Source: Lachnospiraceae bacterium UBA1683 (GTDB taxonomy: Bacteria; Bacillota; Clostridia; Lachnospirales; Lachnospiraceae). Taken from it: a stretch of 64,000 nt of DNA. The notes beneath the pieces are model-generated. The model was given only the letters and a program-made list of their open reading frames with translations, was not told the DNA's origin and ran no database searches. Location: contig DCKD01000013.1 in NCBI GenBank assembly GCA_002320245.1, forward strand, positions 1-64,000. Reading direction: 5' to 3'. Shown here one piece after another: positions 25,201 to 33,008 of the stretch (its first letter is position 1; every line of letters begins with the position of its first letter). Position numbers and translations under genes: made by a program.

Positions 25201-27166
25201 CATTTGCATAACCTTTTAACAATACACATTGTCCTAAACCGTCTGTGTGCATTGCAACACGCTTTACATTGTCTAATGTAGTAAGGAATGGGTTCTGTGC
25301 CTGTGAACCAAAATTCATTGCGATACGATATGCAACCAGTTCGGGAACTTCTTCGCTCTTGAACGGATTATTCATAATACCGCGGAATGCAACTGCCCCA
25401 TCCTGCCAGTCAACTTCTTCGTCACCATTACAGTTTCCTGTAATCACTACTTTCGTCTTCGGATTTTCCGTTTCGTCAATCATATAGGAGCGATTGTGTG
25501 AATCGGTCATTACTCTGTGCCAGTACCATGCCGAGCTTCCCAGTCCCATAGACACATAGCCGTCTTTCTGTTCTGCAGCAGACATCACTCTTGTATTTTT
25601 AGAGCCGCCCGATGAAACTGCGTTTTCACCACGTCCCTCATATTCTGAGTTGCTCCACAGACCCGCACTCATCTCTTTGTTTGAAACAAATGCATAAAGA
25701 TAGTCTTTGTTCTGAATCCCTGTATTTGCAGTTACATCTACATACTCATCGCCGCTTACCTGGGTCCTGTTAGACATTGTAGCACCCTTCAGGTTTGCGC
25801 CCTCCTGCATACTGTTTACAGAAACCAGACTGTGATTCGGAATCTCAATTGTCTGGACCGGATGTCCTTCCGCAGTATCTTCCAAGTTGTTTTTCACATC
25901 TGTAATCTCAAATGCAACCGTATTATCCTTTGCAGCCAGCTCTGCTGTGAGAACTGCATCTATATTTTCACCCTTTACAGTCATCACATAGGTTGCTTTT
26001 CCGTCCTCAAATGTTGCTTTTACATCTTCCTTGGAAAGCTTAACATCTGTTCCATTGATACGGATTGTATTGATTTCTGAAGTTTGTCCATAGAATATCT
26101 TTCCCTTCAGATCATCCTTTTTCATTTCATATCTTACAACACTTGGAAAGTTCTTAGCTACATAGACGTCCATATCTCCTGTAGAAAGTTTTTCTGTCTC
26201 CACTTCTGCAACCTTTTCCAATTTGACAGTCTCTGCTTCTACTTCCGCATCTGTCACGGTAATCGATTTTGTCACAGTCTGATATCCCGGTTTCATCAGA
26301 GTCATGTCATATGTTCCTGCCGGCAGTTCTACACTGTAACTTCCGTCTTTATCTGTGGCAACCTGCTGATCTGCGACTTTCACAGATACGCCTTCCAGTG
26401 CGTTCCCATCTGCATCTGTCACTTTTCCTGTCACTGCGTAAGTCTCAACTTCCATCTGTCCGCTGTAATGAATGTCTTTTAAAAGTACATCTGAACCTGT
26501 CTCTCCCCATGAACCGGCTTTCACAGCAATTTGGGTTCCCAAAGAATCGGTAATTCCGGAAAAGTCTTCATTTTCAAACACAACCTCATCGTTTAACGTA
26601 AACTTTATTTTATGGTCTGATGTCCAGTCGAGACGCACTCTCACCTCTGCATTGCCTTTTGGCGCCTCCTTTCTGCCGCCCTGAAACCAATCGCCGCTTC
26701 CATCTTTATATTTTTGCCAGAACCAGCCGCCATTGTCATACCCCACATACATACCGTTCGCATCTGTGTTGTACCCTAAATATACGCCAAATCTGTCACT
26801 GTCATTTGAATTCGTATTTGCATTATTCGATTTTAATGTGAAGGAAAAATATCCGTCCTTGCTAAAGTCAAATGTGTTTGGATTCACAAGCATCTGCGGA
26901 CCCGTTCCTGGATTATTTCTGTTGCCGGGAGCAGATTTAATATGCAGCCACCCATTTTCCACTGCAAATGTATCACCTTCAGCTCCGTTTTCCTGAGTCC
27001 ACGTATCATTGATTCCATCCGCCAAAGCCGCTGCTGCTTCTACATTTCCCTCTGTAACTACAGATTCTTCTGCTGATACAAAGCGAATATTAGAAGGACA
27101 CATTGTGCCTGTCACTGATGCAGCCATCGCCAGACTCAGTAGTCTTAAGACCATTTTCTTTTTCAT
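22280..27166 (-). CDS. GH101 endo-alpha-N-acetylgalactosaminidase, cell-wall anchored
   Basis: The protein has 1628 residues, with AGGAGGG before the ATG and a signal peptide (about 1-31). Domains in order: LamG-like beta-sandwich (about 50-235), carboxypeptidase-regulatory-like repeat (about 245-320), GH101 core (about 330-1000) and carbohydrate-binding-like modules. Two FIVAR-like helical repeats (about 1460-1585) follow, then a C-terminal sorting signal. The nucleophile is Asp766 in FVYVDIWG and the acid/base Glu799 in MANEWGG, spaced as in the streptococcal and bifidobacterial enzymes. The enzyme releases Gal-beta-1,3-GalNAc from Ser/Thr of mucins. The sorting motif reads VVKTGD rather than LPxTG, followed by a span and RKRRQY. 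An esterase and a sialidase lie further along the same strand. Confidence 0.92.
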   Translation of the reverse strand: MKKKMVLRLLSLAMAASVTGTMCPSNIRFVSAEESVVTEGNVEAAAALADGINDTWTQENGAEGDTFAVENGWLHIKSAPGNRNNPGTGPQMLVNPNTFDFSKDGYFSFTLKSNNANTNSNDSDRFGVYLGYNTDANGMYVGYDNGGWFWQKYKDGSGDWFQGGRKEAPKGNAEVRVRLDWTSDHKIKFTLNDEVVFENEDFSGITDSLGTQIAVKAGSWGETGSDVLLKDIHYSGQMEVETYAVTGKVTDADGNALEGVSVKVADQQVATDKDGSYSVELPAGTYDMTLMKPGYQTVTKSITVTDAEVEAETVKLEKVAEVETEKLSTGDMDVYVAKNFPSVVRYEMKKDDLKGKIFYGQTSEINTIRINGTDVKLSKEDVKATFEDGKATYVMTVKGENIDAVLTAELAAKDNTVAFEITDVKNNLEDTAEGHPVQTIEIPNHSLVSVNSMQEGANLKGATMSNRTQVSGDEYVDVTANTGIQNKDYLYAFVSNKEMSAGLWSNSEYEGRGENAVSSGGSKNTRVMSAAEQKDGYVSMGLGSSAWYWHRVMTDSHNRSYMIDETENPKTKVVITGNCNGDEEVDWQDGAVAFRGIMNNPFKSEEVPELVAYRIAMNFGSQAQNPFLTTLDNVKRVAMHTDGLGQCVLLKGYANEGHDSAHPDYADIGQRIGGAEDMNTLMEKGAEYGARFGVHVNAGEMYPEAKAFKDDNVRRNEDGSLRYGWNWIDQGIGLDSIYDLATGEREARFDALEELVGQNLDFVYVDIWGNNTGSKNDDSQQTRKLSKEINDNGWRMANEWGGANEYDATFQHWATDLTYGGKDAKGQNSEVMRFLRNHQKDSWVGDYPAYGGAAVAPLLGGYNMKDFEGWQGRNDYDAYITNLYTHDLTTKFIQHYEIVDWEDGESVNVGGAAWTPEMKITLKDDAGSTLVLQRGSNDPASPAYRERTMTLNGKVIAQGAVSQGDRTDDDIRNGNKKGTESYLLPWIWDAQTGETVKAEDEKLYHWNTQGGTTTWELPDSWSGLKNVKVYKLTDLGKTEERTVAVDGGKITLEAESEIPYVVCKGEEGNIKVTWSEGMHIVDAGFNSGSLDMWNKEGEGTAEIAKSQHSNPMMKLDGNVAMTQKLTDLEAGKQYAVLVGVDNRSDAKASVEIKSGDKVLASNYTTRSIAKNYVKAYTHNTNSSTTDGSSYFQNMYVFFTAPESGKVTLTISREEGDGSSYFDDIRIVENDSKNITTNEKGEVVKFEQDFEKSVQGLYPFVVSGIEGVEDNRIHLSELHAPYTQAGWDVKKMDDVLDGNWSVKINGLTEGATLAYQTIPQNFRFEPGRKYKVSFDYQAGSDGIYAVAVGSGEYDGNVKLDELPMSMGPDQDGHYECEITGDESGQTWFGIYSTDKPADLQGTGGAEANFGGYQELVLDNLVIERIGETDENPETADKSALEKLVNDYSGLKEKDYTAESWKGFAEAMTNAKSVLEDKNASQETVNQTAEALKAAYEGLVKAEAPQPEKTDKSKLDKFYNECLDYYKEANHSKENWKAYQEALAEAKAVLENENASQKEIDNALDKLINITAKMNAELKDKTDAPKNPVTNKPNVVKTGDTSSLIGWTVSGVLAVLAAVAAIFVRKRRQY

Positions 27167-27232
27167 GATTTACCCTCCTTCTGTCTTTTGATTAGTTATT
27201 TTGACACTTTTTCCAAATCATTTCCAAATCAA

Positions 27233-27259
27233 ATTATACTATTTTACTATTTTTATCAA
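27233..27259 (-). promoter_or_regulatory. Candidate GH101 promoter
   Basis: On the minus strand TTGATA (27254-27259) and TATAAT (27233-27238) are 15 bases apart, about 66 bases before the GH101 start. The perfect -10 makes it credible, although the spacing is short. Confidence 0.5.
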
Positions 27260-27384
27260 TACAGTTTTTGATTTTCCGGTTTTTTGTACAAAAAAAAACG
27301 CATATTGTGCAAATCTTCCCGCGCATTATACAATCATCTTGGCAGCTAGTGAGGCAATCATAAAACAAGATTAACGTTCCATCA

Positions 27385-27609
27385 CTTAATATTTTCTTCC
27401 CAAATTTTCCTTTTCTTTTATGAATTGAACATATTTTTGACACATTTTCTGGGTATACTAATCTCAGATAGTTGATAAGACAACTATCTCCCCCCTCATA
27501 AAATTGACATCGGGCATAACCTCCCGGTGTACACTTTACTCTCATTCCTTTAGATAACTATAAAAACAACGAAACCCGCTAGCCATATGGTTAGCGGGTT
27601 TTCGCTGTT
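27385..27609. repeat. Structured repeat family, copy B
   Basis: This copy is nearly identical over its whole length to copy C (33009-33232). It has TTTTTGACACATTTTCTGGG then TATACT, hairpin one AGATAGTTG/CAACTATCT, hairpin two around ACATCGGG/CCCGGTGT, and the terminator-like stem AACCCGCTAGCC/GGTTAGCGGGTT with TTTTCGCTGTT. A minus-strand frame crosses it, but the same frame in copy C merely follows the DNA identity. Confidence 0.8.
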
Positions 27610-27708
27610 CTATGCTCCTTGCGAAATCCACTTCGGTCAAATCTCGGTCAAATGATTCTCTAAAGAAATGTTGCATCTTTTCTATTCTCTTTCTTATTCT
27701 TGTTCTGA

Positions 27709-27912
27709 TTATATGATTTCCTTATATAAATTCTGTAATTTATCCATTTCCGATTTTGCTTTATCTTCTGTGACGTGCGTATACAAATCCAGTGTAATCG
27801 CTATGGGGTAATGTCCGAGAAATACTTGCACTACTTTTGCGTCAATCCCGGCTTCAAAACACCTTGTGGCAAATGTATGCCGTAAGGCATGAGGATAGAA
27901 ATGTGGAATGGG
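27709..27912 (-). pseudogene. C-terminal fragment of a tyrosine recombinase
   Basis: The minus-strand frame has no start and ends at 27709. It contains PHALRHTFATRCFEAG, VVQVFLGHYPIAIT and LDLYTHVTEDKA, the HxLRH, LGH and catalytic Tyr motifs of phage/ICE integrases. The N-terminal two thirds are missing; upstream the frame runs into an unrelated small gene, so a deletion joined the two. It is one edge of the decayed mobile island at 27.7-30.3 kb. Confidence 0.85.
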
Positions 27913-27920
27913 TACAAATT

Positions 27921-28082
27921 CTATCTTATTTTTTCTGCCTGCTTTTTCCGTTCCTTATTGATAGCCACTTCCTCTGTTTTCTTTTTACTGTCTTTATCAT
28001 AGCGGTAACAGTTATCCGCACCCATGAAACGAAGTTCTCCAAAGGCTTCTTTTACCTGTTCTTTTGTCAATGTAATCTGCAT
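27921..28082 (-). CDS. Small conserved mobile-element protein (53 aa), possibly truncated DUF961-like
   Basis: Too short for the gene track. The product starts MQITLTKEQVKEAFGELRF and continues with MGADNCYRYDKDSKKKTEE, then a Lys-rich helix. The FGELRF-x-G pattern followed by a Tyr and KxxKTEE resembles the beginning of YdcP/DUF961 proteins of Tn916-like conjugative elements, but the rest of that family is missing. It lies directly before the integrase fragment and diverges from the HTH regulator gene, a normal arrangement in such elements. A weak purine-rich site (GGGGAGAAAGG) precedes the ATG. Confidence 0.55.
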   Translation of the reverse strand: MQITLTKEQVKEAFGELRFMGADNCYRYDKDSKKKTEEVAINKERKKQAEKIR

Positions 28083-28212
28083 ACACGTTCCTTTCTCCCC
28101 GTTTAACCGATAGGTCAGTTTTTATTTCCATGTTCTTTTATGGCGTCATGATGGTTCAGTTATTTCTGAACTTAGTTGTATCATAGCATAAGAAAATTCA
28201 CTTTGCAATAGA

Positions 28213-28236
28213 AAAGTTTAGTTTTTTATAAACTTT
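28213..28236. promoter_or_regulatory. Candidate operator between divergent element genes
   Basis: AAAGTTTA and TAAACTTT form an 8-base perfect dyad across an 8-base spacer. Nearby TTTCTGAACTT occurs twice (about 28157 and 28248), each followed by a TAT-rich box. The Cro/CI-type regulator gene starts 93 bases to the right, so autorepression is plausible. Confidence 0.45.
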
Positions 28237-28328
28237 TTGTTTTCTTTTTTCTGAACTTGTGGTATAGTGTTTTTAAGTGATAAGATATGAGAAGTTATAA
28301 CAAGATACGGAAAGTGAGGGACTTTTAG

Positions 28329-29012
28329 ATGAATACAATCGCAGAACGGATTAAATTTGCCATGAAAGCAAAAAATAAAAAACAGGTGGATATCGTAAAT
28401 GATACGGGTATCAGCAAAGGAGCGTTCAGTTCCTACCTTTCAGGACAGTACAACCCGAAAGCCGACAAAATGGAACTGATTGCCGACTCCTTAGAAGTAG
28501 ACTTGCAGTGGCTCTACGGAGAAAATGTACCTATGGAACACACAAAAAAAAATGATACTGCTGTGCAATATGTCTTTTATAACAACACCTGCTCTGAATA
28601 TCTTCTTGATGATTTAGACGATATGTATATTGCTATGAAAACACAGTATTCTGCCCTCATTCCACGCTTTTATGTTCTCGTCAACCGAAGCGGAAATGAA
28701 ATGCACCTACTGCCTTTATTTTTAAGAAATGATTGTTCTGACTTCTACGAATGTCCGTCTGATTTTTTCCATGCCGACAGACACAGCGTTTTCACAAGAG
28801 ATTTTGACAGTATCAATGTAGAACTTTCAACTGCCACCATTTATTATTACGGAATTGATACAAAGACCTTTGAACCGAAAGTTACCATGCTTTCCTACTC
28901 ACAAGCTGATGATTGCTTTTATATCGACAACGGAATACAGGACGATCACATAAAAGCATTTGAAAAAGAACTGGAGAAAGAAGCACTTTACTTAAAGCAT
29001 AACGCTCAGTAA
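28329..29012 (+). CDS. Cro/CI (XRE) family transcriptional regulator
   Basis: The protein has 227 residues. The N-terminal HTH (about residues 5-65) includes KQVDIVNDTGISKGAFSSYLSG and ends with LEVDLQWLYGEN, typical of phage and ICE repressors. The remaining 150 residues have no recognisable S24 protease motif and no Ser-Lys pair that I can assign; they are rich in acidic and aromatic residues. The gene diverges from the small element gene on the other strand, with dyads between. It probably represses its element and may be all that is left of the control region. Confidence 0.85.
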   Translation: MNTIAERIKFAMKAKNKKQVDIVNDTGISKGAFSSYLSGQYNPKADKMELIADSLEVDLQWLYGENVPMEHTKKNDTAVQYVFYNNTCSEYLLDDLDDMYIAMKTQYSALIPRFYVLVNRSGNEMHLLPLFLRNDCSDFYECPSDFFHADRHSVFTRDFDSINVELSTATIYYYGIDTKTFEPKVTMLSYSQADDCFYIDNGIQDDHIKAFEKELEKEALYLKHNAQ

Positions 29013-29061
29013 CAGACAAGAGGACTTGCAAGGTTTCTGACCTTTCAAGTCCTTTGCTGTA

Positions 29062-29376
29062 TCATGATGCTGTTGAAAGCCAAATTTTGCCCCTAAACTC
29101 CGGTCTTATATATAAGCGTTTCATTTCACAATTCTGATTATCAATCTTTCTAAGCCCTATACAGCCTGCCAATTTTTCATCACAATACATCAAATATAAT
29201 CTTCCATACGGCACACCATATTTCATTTCTAAATGTTCAATTTCTTCATTATAATTTTGAATATCAAGACACTTTTTAAATGACCTGTCATTTTTAATCA
29301 GCATTTCTGTATATTCAGAAAACAATACACTTACTTCTTCCTTTTGTTCATAAGCCAGAGCTATTCTTATGTTCAA
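29062..29376 (-). pseudogene. Truncated GNAT acetyltransferase (C-terminal end lost)
   Basis: The frame starts MNIRIALAYEQKEEVSVLFSE and reaches LYLMYCDEKLAGCIGLRKID and MKRLYIRPEFRGK, the acetyl-CoA binding strand and the start of the R-x-x-G-x-G pyrophosphate loop. Instead of GIG and the following helix it reads IWLSTAS and stops. GNAT domains need that loop to hold acetyl-CoA, so the protein is probably inactive. A second, different GNAT scrap follows at 29633. Neither has partners nearby. Confidence 0.75.
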
Positions 29377-29402
29377 TCTTACTTTCCTCCGTCAATTTAA
29401 AT

Positions 29403-29573
29403 TTAATAGCGTAAAATAAAATAAATCACATATCCCCAACTAAGCAATCCGTGGAAAATCGCCCATCCAATTGAGTTCCATGTTGTATAACTTATTACCA
29501 TAGCCAATGCACTACCAAAAGTAATCCCTGACTTAACTGTTTTTTTGACAACTGTCGTTTTATTTTCTACCAT
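29403..29573 (-). CDS. Small conserved membrane protein (56 aa)
   Basis: ATG at 29573 is preceded by AGAGGTGG. The product begins MVENKTTVVKKTVKSGITFG and continues with SALAMVISYTTWNSIGWAIF, HGLLSWGYVIYFILRY. It has a basic soluble start and one or two membrane spans, rich in Trp, Ser and Gly. I recall similar small proteins scattered in many bacteria but know no function. It sits between two broken acetyltransferase genes inside the decayed island. Confidence 0.6.
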   Translation of the reverse strand: MVENKTTVVKKTVKSGITFGSALAMVISYTTWNSIGWAIFHGLLSWGYVIYFILRY

Positions 29574-29632
29574 AATTCCACCTCTTCAAAACTGAATTTA
29601 TTACTCTGGCAATTTCATTTCATTGTTCATTT

Positions 29633-29764
29633 TTAAGATTGTCTTTCTACTTCGCTCATATCAGTATCACTAGAAAGCTGATTAGCCTCTCTCAATACTT
29701 CTATTCGTGTTTTGGTCAATATATCTATATCTCTAAGTGTCGCCCTTTTGTATGTTAAATTCAT
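29633..29764 (-). pseudogene. N-terminal scrap of a second GNAT acetyltransferase
   Basis: ATG 29764 follows AGGAGAG. The 43 residues start MNLTYKRATLRDIDILTKTR and include EVLREANQL, a standard GNAT N-terminus (beta1-alpha1). The frame stops after SEVERQS, so over two thirds of the domain are missing. Good translation signals suggest recent truncation. Confidence 0.65.
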
Positions 29765-29888
29765 ATTGCGTTCTCTCCTATAAAATTTGATTTATTGTTG
29801 TATATATTATAGCACTCAGATAATTTGCAGTCACTTAAAACATAACTTTAGCAAGAATTTTTAGAGAAAACATCTTCAAGAAAATATA

Positions 29889-29917
29889 TTGCCACAAGCC
29901 AATCACTTTGATAGAAT
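29889..29917 (+). promoter_or_regulatory. Promoter of the type I toxin mRNA
   Basis: TTGCCA (29889-29894) and TAGAAT (29912-29917) are 17 bases apart on the plus strand. They precede the leader that contains the toxin ribosome binding site GGAGGG. Confidence 0.55.
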
Positions 29918-30033
29918 AAGACAAGGCACTACATGAGAATGGTAGGCGGTTAGTCCTTCAACAGAGGGACTGAACCCTCTGATTACATAGATAATCCTGC
30001 CTTCAGGAAATCTAGGAACGGAGGGCTTGACTT

Positions 30034-30126
30034 ATGAGTGATTTTGAAATGCTCTCTATCGTACTGATGATATTAAGTATCGTTGTGACGATTTTAATTG
30101 CATATATCAATCATACAAAAAAGTAA
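30034..30126 (+). CDS. Type I toxin, small holin-like membrane peptide (30 aa)
   Basis: Too short for gene finders. ATG 30034 follows GGAGGG by eight bases. The 30 residues are MSDFEMLSIVLMILSIVV then TILIAYINHTKK: a short acidic start, one membrane span and a basic tail, matching the putative holin-like toxin family of Firmicute type I systems (TxpA/BsrG group). The leader is long (about 110 bases), a terminator overlaps the stop codon, and an opposing promoter lies downstream, so an antisense RNA should cover the 3' end. Such peptides depolarise the membrane when antitoxin RNA is lost, stabilising mobile DNA. Only the sequence pattern supports the toxin call. Confidence 0.75.
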   Translation: MSDFEMLSIVLMILSIVVTILIAYINHTKK

Positions 30127-30161
30127 CCGCCCCTCAGCCAAAGGATTGCGGTTACTTTTTT
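30117..30161 (+). terminator. Terminator overlapping the toxin stop
   Basis: AAAAAAGTAACCGC pairs with GCGGTTACTTTTTT. The stem includes the toxin stop codon, and the T run follows. It can also act on the opposite strand. Confidence 0.8.
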
Positions 30162-30217
30162 AAGTAATTAAATAATTTGGACTAACCAACTATCAGTAGT
30201 GCCTTATTTATATCTAT
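30117..30217 (-). ncRNA. Antisense antitoxin RNA of the type I module
   Basis: On the minus strand TTTACA (30241-30246) and TATATT (30218-30223) are 17 bases apart. A transcript starting near 30211 would run into the toxin 3' end and its terminator. Its first bases (AAGGCACTAC...GGTTAGTCC) match the start of the toxin mRNA leader (29923-29956), an inverted duplication around the module. The RNA 3' end is not determined. Confidence 0.55.
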
Positions 30218-30410
30218 AATATACCACCCATTAAGCACATTGTAAACATAGAACTTTGTAAACATATAAACATTTCAAACTGTTTTCGGTCAAATTCGGG
30301 TCAAATCCTCATAAAAATATATAACAAATTACAGTTTGATAGAATGTCAGAAGCCCGTATCTTAGGGCTTTCTAACACATTATATCACCATGTAAATTAG
30401 TTCAATAGTA

Positions 30411-30480
30411 CCTCATTCCTTTAGTTAACTATAAAACAACGAAACCCGTTAGCCCTTGTGGTTAGCGGGTTTTCGCTGTT
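30411..30480. repeat. Structured repeat family, partial copy D
   Basis: Only the 3' part is present: CTCATTCCTTTAG, TTAACTATAAAACAACG and the stem AACCCGTTAGCC/GGTTAGCGGGTT with TTTTCGCTGTT. It lies just 3' of the minus-strand esterase gene. Confidence 0.75.
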
Positions 30481-30521
30481 TATAGGGACTGCCGGTATAT
30501 CCGTGGACAGTTGTGCAACAC

Positions 30522-31397
30522 CTATGCATTCCCAATCTGCCCTTCATCCTGTCCCGGAAGCTCTATCCCCAATTCTCGTATCGCATCCATGATATGACTG
30601 GTACTATAATCTTCAAATTCCAGTTCTCCGGTCACGGAAAATAGCCATTCCACACTAAGTTCTAACCATTTCTCAACATGCGCATTCATTACCTGACTGG
30701 AACCATCCGCACACGCCGCATTTGCCAGACTGTAGCCGTGAGGTCCTTTCTGAAACAAATGATACTCACAAAGCAATCCCTGGTTCTCATATGCCATCAC
30801 TAACTCCAGTGTCATCCTCCGAGTGAGTGCATCTTCCCCTGTTGTAAATACGAACATCGGAGGTGCTTCCGCCGTCACTTGTTCCGACAGATTCAGCCAT
30901 CTCCGCTCTTCTTCTGACGGCACTTCTTTTCCTGTCAGTAATCTTGTTAGCAACGCATTTTCTATCGCGTCTAAATTGACAGCCGGATAGCCCAGTATCA
31001 TTCCGTTTGGCTTATTCTCTGCAAGCAGTCCCCCTGCCAAGGCAAGATGTCCTCCTGCAGAGAATCCGCATGTAAAAACCTTCTGTGTATCCACATTCCA
31101 TTCCTCGGCATGTTCTCGGATCAAGCCAATCGCCCAATCCAATTCCTGAAGCGGAGCAAATCCCGCCGCATCCCAGCCAAGCGAATACCTCAACACAAAT
31201 GCCTGAATTCCTTTTGCCCCATACGCCATCGCTACCGGCTCACTTTCCCGCGGTGACAGATAGACATAACCGCCTCCCGGACAAATTACAACCGCCGGAC
31301 GTTTTTTGTTCTGTCCGAGACGAAGCCCCGAATCCAGAATATAACACTCCAAACATACTTTTTCCTTTCCCGGATACATAACCCTTTTAAACTGCAT
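30522..31397 (-). CDS. Alpha/beta-hydrolase, acetylesterase-like
   Basis: The protein has 291 residues and no signal peptide, so it is cytoplasmic. The oxyanion region is CPGGGYVYLSP (about residues 39-49). The nucleophile is Ser113 in CGFSAGGHLAL. The likely acid Asp lies in FTTGEDALT and the catalytic His in KGPHGYSLAN. This arrangement is that of BD-FAE/acetylxylan-esterase-like carbohydrate esterases. The neighbourhood of GH101 and sialidase genes suggests removal of O-acetyl groups from imported host glycans or sialic acid, which is inference. It is a single gene, with a family repeat (copy D) downstream and a small one (E) upstream. Confidence 0.8.
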   Translation of the reverse strand: MQFKRVMYPGKEKVCLECYILDSGLRLGQNKKRPAVVICPGGGYVYLSPRESEPVAMAYGAKGIQAFVLRYSLGWDAAGFAPLQELDWAIGLIREHAEEWNVDTQKVFTCGFSAGGHLALAGGLLAENKPNGMILGYPAVNLDAIENALLTRLLTGKEVPSEEERRWLNLSEQVTAEAPPMFVFTTGEDALTRRMTLELVMAYENQGLLCEYHLFQKGPHGYSLANAACADGSSQVMNAHVEKWLELSVEWLFSVTGELEFEDYSTSHIMDAIRELGIELPGQDEGQIGNA

Positions 31398-31483
31398 ACC
31401 AATGCCTCCTTTTCCCCAAGGTGTCTGCCCCTTTGCCCTTCGTTTTCAAGAATTCTGTTAATTTATACCATAACTACCGTACG

Positions 31484-31513
31484 AAACCCGTTAACCGAAA
31501 GGTTAATGGGCTA
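31484..31513. repeat. Structured repeat family, minimal copy E
   Basis: ACGAAACCCGTTAACC, loop GAAA, GGTTAATGGGCT is the last stem of the repeat family only, with a GNRA-type tetraloop. It lies just 3' of the minus-strand anchored protein gene ending at 31534. Confidence 0.5.
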
Positions 31514-31533
31514 GTACCCTTAATGCCCTTTCA

Positions 31534-32814
31534 TTATAAATCGATTCCGGCATACACCCATGTCTCCCCCATATCATCTGATTGGAATACAATACCCGAA
31601 TCCCCATTGGCTTCCGTCTCTACCCGGACTATCAACGTATCTCCATTCTTTTCCGGCATTTCGTAATAATCATAATCCGCTATCGTAAATCCACATTCCT
31701 CTGCGATTTCCGGCAGTTCTGTAACCGTATCCATTGGTAGTTGTATCCGTGTAAATGTTTTCCCTCCGTCTCTTGTCACGTACAGTTCAGAACACGACTG
31801 CGATGCTCCCGTGATTCCGGCAAACCCAACATTTTCATCAAAAAATATCAATCCTTCCGAAGTGCCCATCTCTCCCTCAAATGGATCCGTGTTTCCTGTT
31901 TCCCATGTACCCCCCCCGTCCCGGGTTTTTTCCAACTTATAAGACCTGCTCCCGGCGGCTGCGCCTGTCACTACCAAACGCCAGCCTCTGCTATTGTCCA
32001 AAAAGAAATACATCGTTTCATCCGTCCGGTCAACCGTCCATGTTCCCGCATCCTTGCTTTCCTCTGCCATCTGCGCTGCCTGTTCTTCATCTAATGTTTT
32101 CTGACTGATATATTCCGGCTCCATAATATAACGGACTGGTGATTGTTCGTAGTCCGCGCCTTGCAGAATTCGAAACATTGGTTCTAAACGCATGTCATTA
32201 TCATATGATGCATTTACTCCACCATCTGCCCAGACTGTCATCTTTTCATTCTGTTTTGCATCATAACTTATCAGATATGTCTGCTTCTCTCCATTTTCAT
32301 CTTTTCCATAGATAAACGAATCCAATGTTTGAATCGTTCCTGTTCCATCAAATGTCATCTCAAAACTATTTGCGATATAAAGTTCCTTCGGAAGGTCAAA
32401 CACTTCACCCAAATCTGTCAGTACCCCTTCCGGACCATCTTTAAAAAGATTATTGTGACTGAAACTTAATTTCTTTTGATTCATAAGTTCATCAAGTTTC
32501 CATGACAAAGCACCATTATATGGAATTGCTGAATAAACAATCCGTCCACTGAAATAAAGTGTACCAATTACAGCAACCATCATTTCTATCCAGAAGATTT
32601 TCTTCTTCATGCTGTCCCCGGAAACATCTTCCGTCTTTTTTCTCCTGAAAAGCAACCAGAATATAAAACTTGTCAAAAATCCAAGCAGATCAACCAATAG
32701 TAAGACCAAATGACTTCTTATTCCACCATACTGAGAGAGATAACATATTTGATATAAACATAGTAAATAAAAAAGCAGACTAATTTTTCCAAAAATTCTG
32801 TAATTTCTTTTCAT
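31534..32814 (-). CDS. Membrane protein with Asp-box (BNR-like) ectodomain
   Basis: The protein has 426 residues. Three membrane spans (about 8-28, 35-57, 73-92) precede a roughly 330-residue outer domain. That domain holds Asp-box-type turns: TRDGGGTWETG, TRDGGKTFTRI and SDDMGETWVYAG. Such motifs occur in sialidases and other beta-propellers, but the RIP motif and sialidase active-site residues are not seen, so it is unlikely to be an enzyme of that kind. It could bind glycans or proteins at the surface. I recognise no named family. The gene is alone between family repeats C and E. Confidence 0.65.
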   Translation of the reverse strand: MKRNYRIFGKISLLFYLLCLYQICYLSQYGGIRSHLVLLLVDLLGFLTSFIFWLLFRRKKTEDVSGDSMKKKIFWIEMMVAVIGTLYFSGRIVYSAIPYNGALSWKLDELMNQKKLSFSHNNLFKDGPEGVLTDLGEVFDLPKELYIANSFEMTFDGTGTIQTLDSFIYGKDENGEKQTYLISYDAKQNEKMTVWADGGVNASYDNDMRLEPMFRILQGADYEQSPVRYIMEPEYISQKTLDEEQAAQMAEESKDAGTWTVDRTDETMYFFLDNSRGWRLVVTGAAAGSRSYKLEKTRDGGGTWETGNTDPFEGEMGTSEGLIFFDENVGFAGITGASQSCSELYVTRDGGKTFTRIQLPMDTVTELPEIAEECGFTIADYDYYEMPEKNGDTLIVRVETEANGDSGIVFQSDDMGETWVYAGIDL

Positions 32815-33008
32815 ACCGAACCTCTTTCTTTAATTTTTCTCATCCTCTGTACATTCTTCTATATCTTTTTATCAATCATTAATTTATACAAACCGTTATA
32901 TAATAGCCTATACCGATTGTCACCCTTTCCTGTGATTCCTTACAGCCAAATTATAGCAATTTCTATGCCCGTTATCAATTAGGTGTTTTTCTTATTTCTT
33001 TCTCTTTC

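Noticed and set aside
27234..27545. Minus-strand ORF (MRVKCTPGGYARCQ...) also present at 32975-33169
   Set aside because: It lies on the structured repeat; sharing between copies only reflects near-identical DNA, and copy A does not keep the frame.
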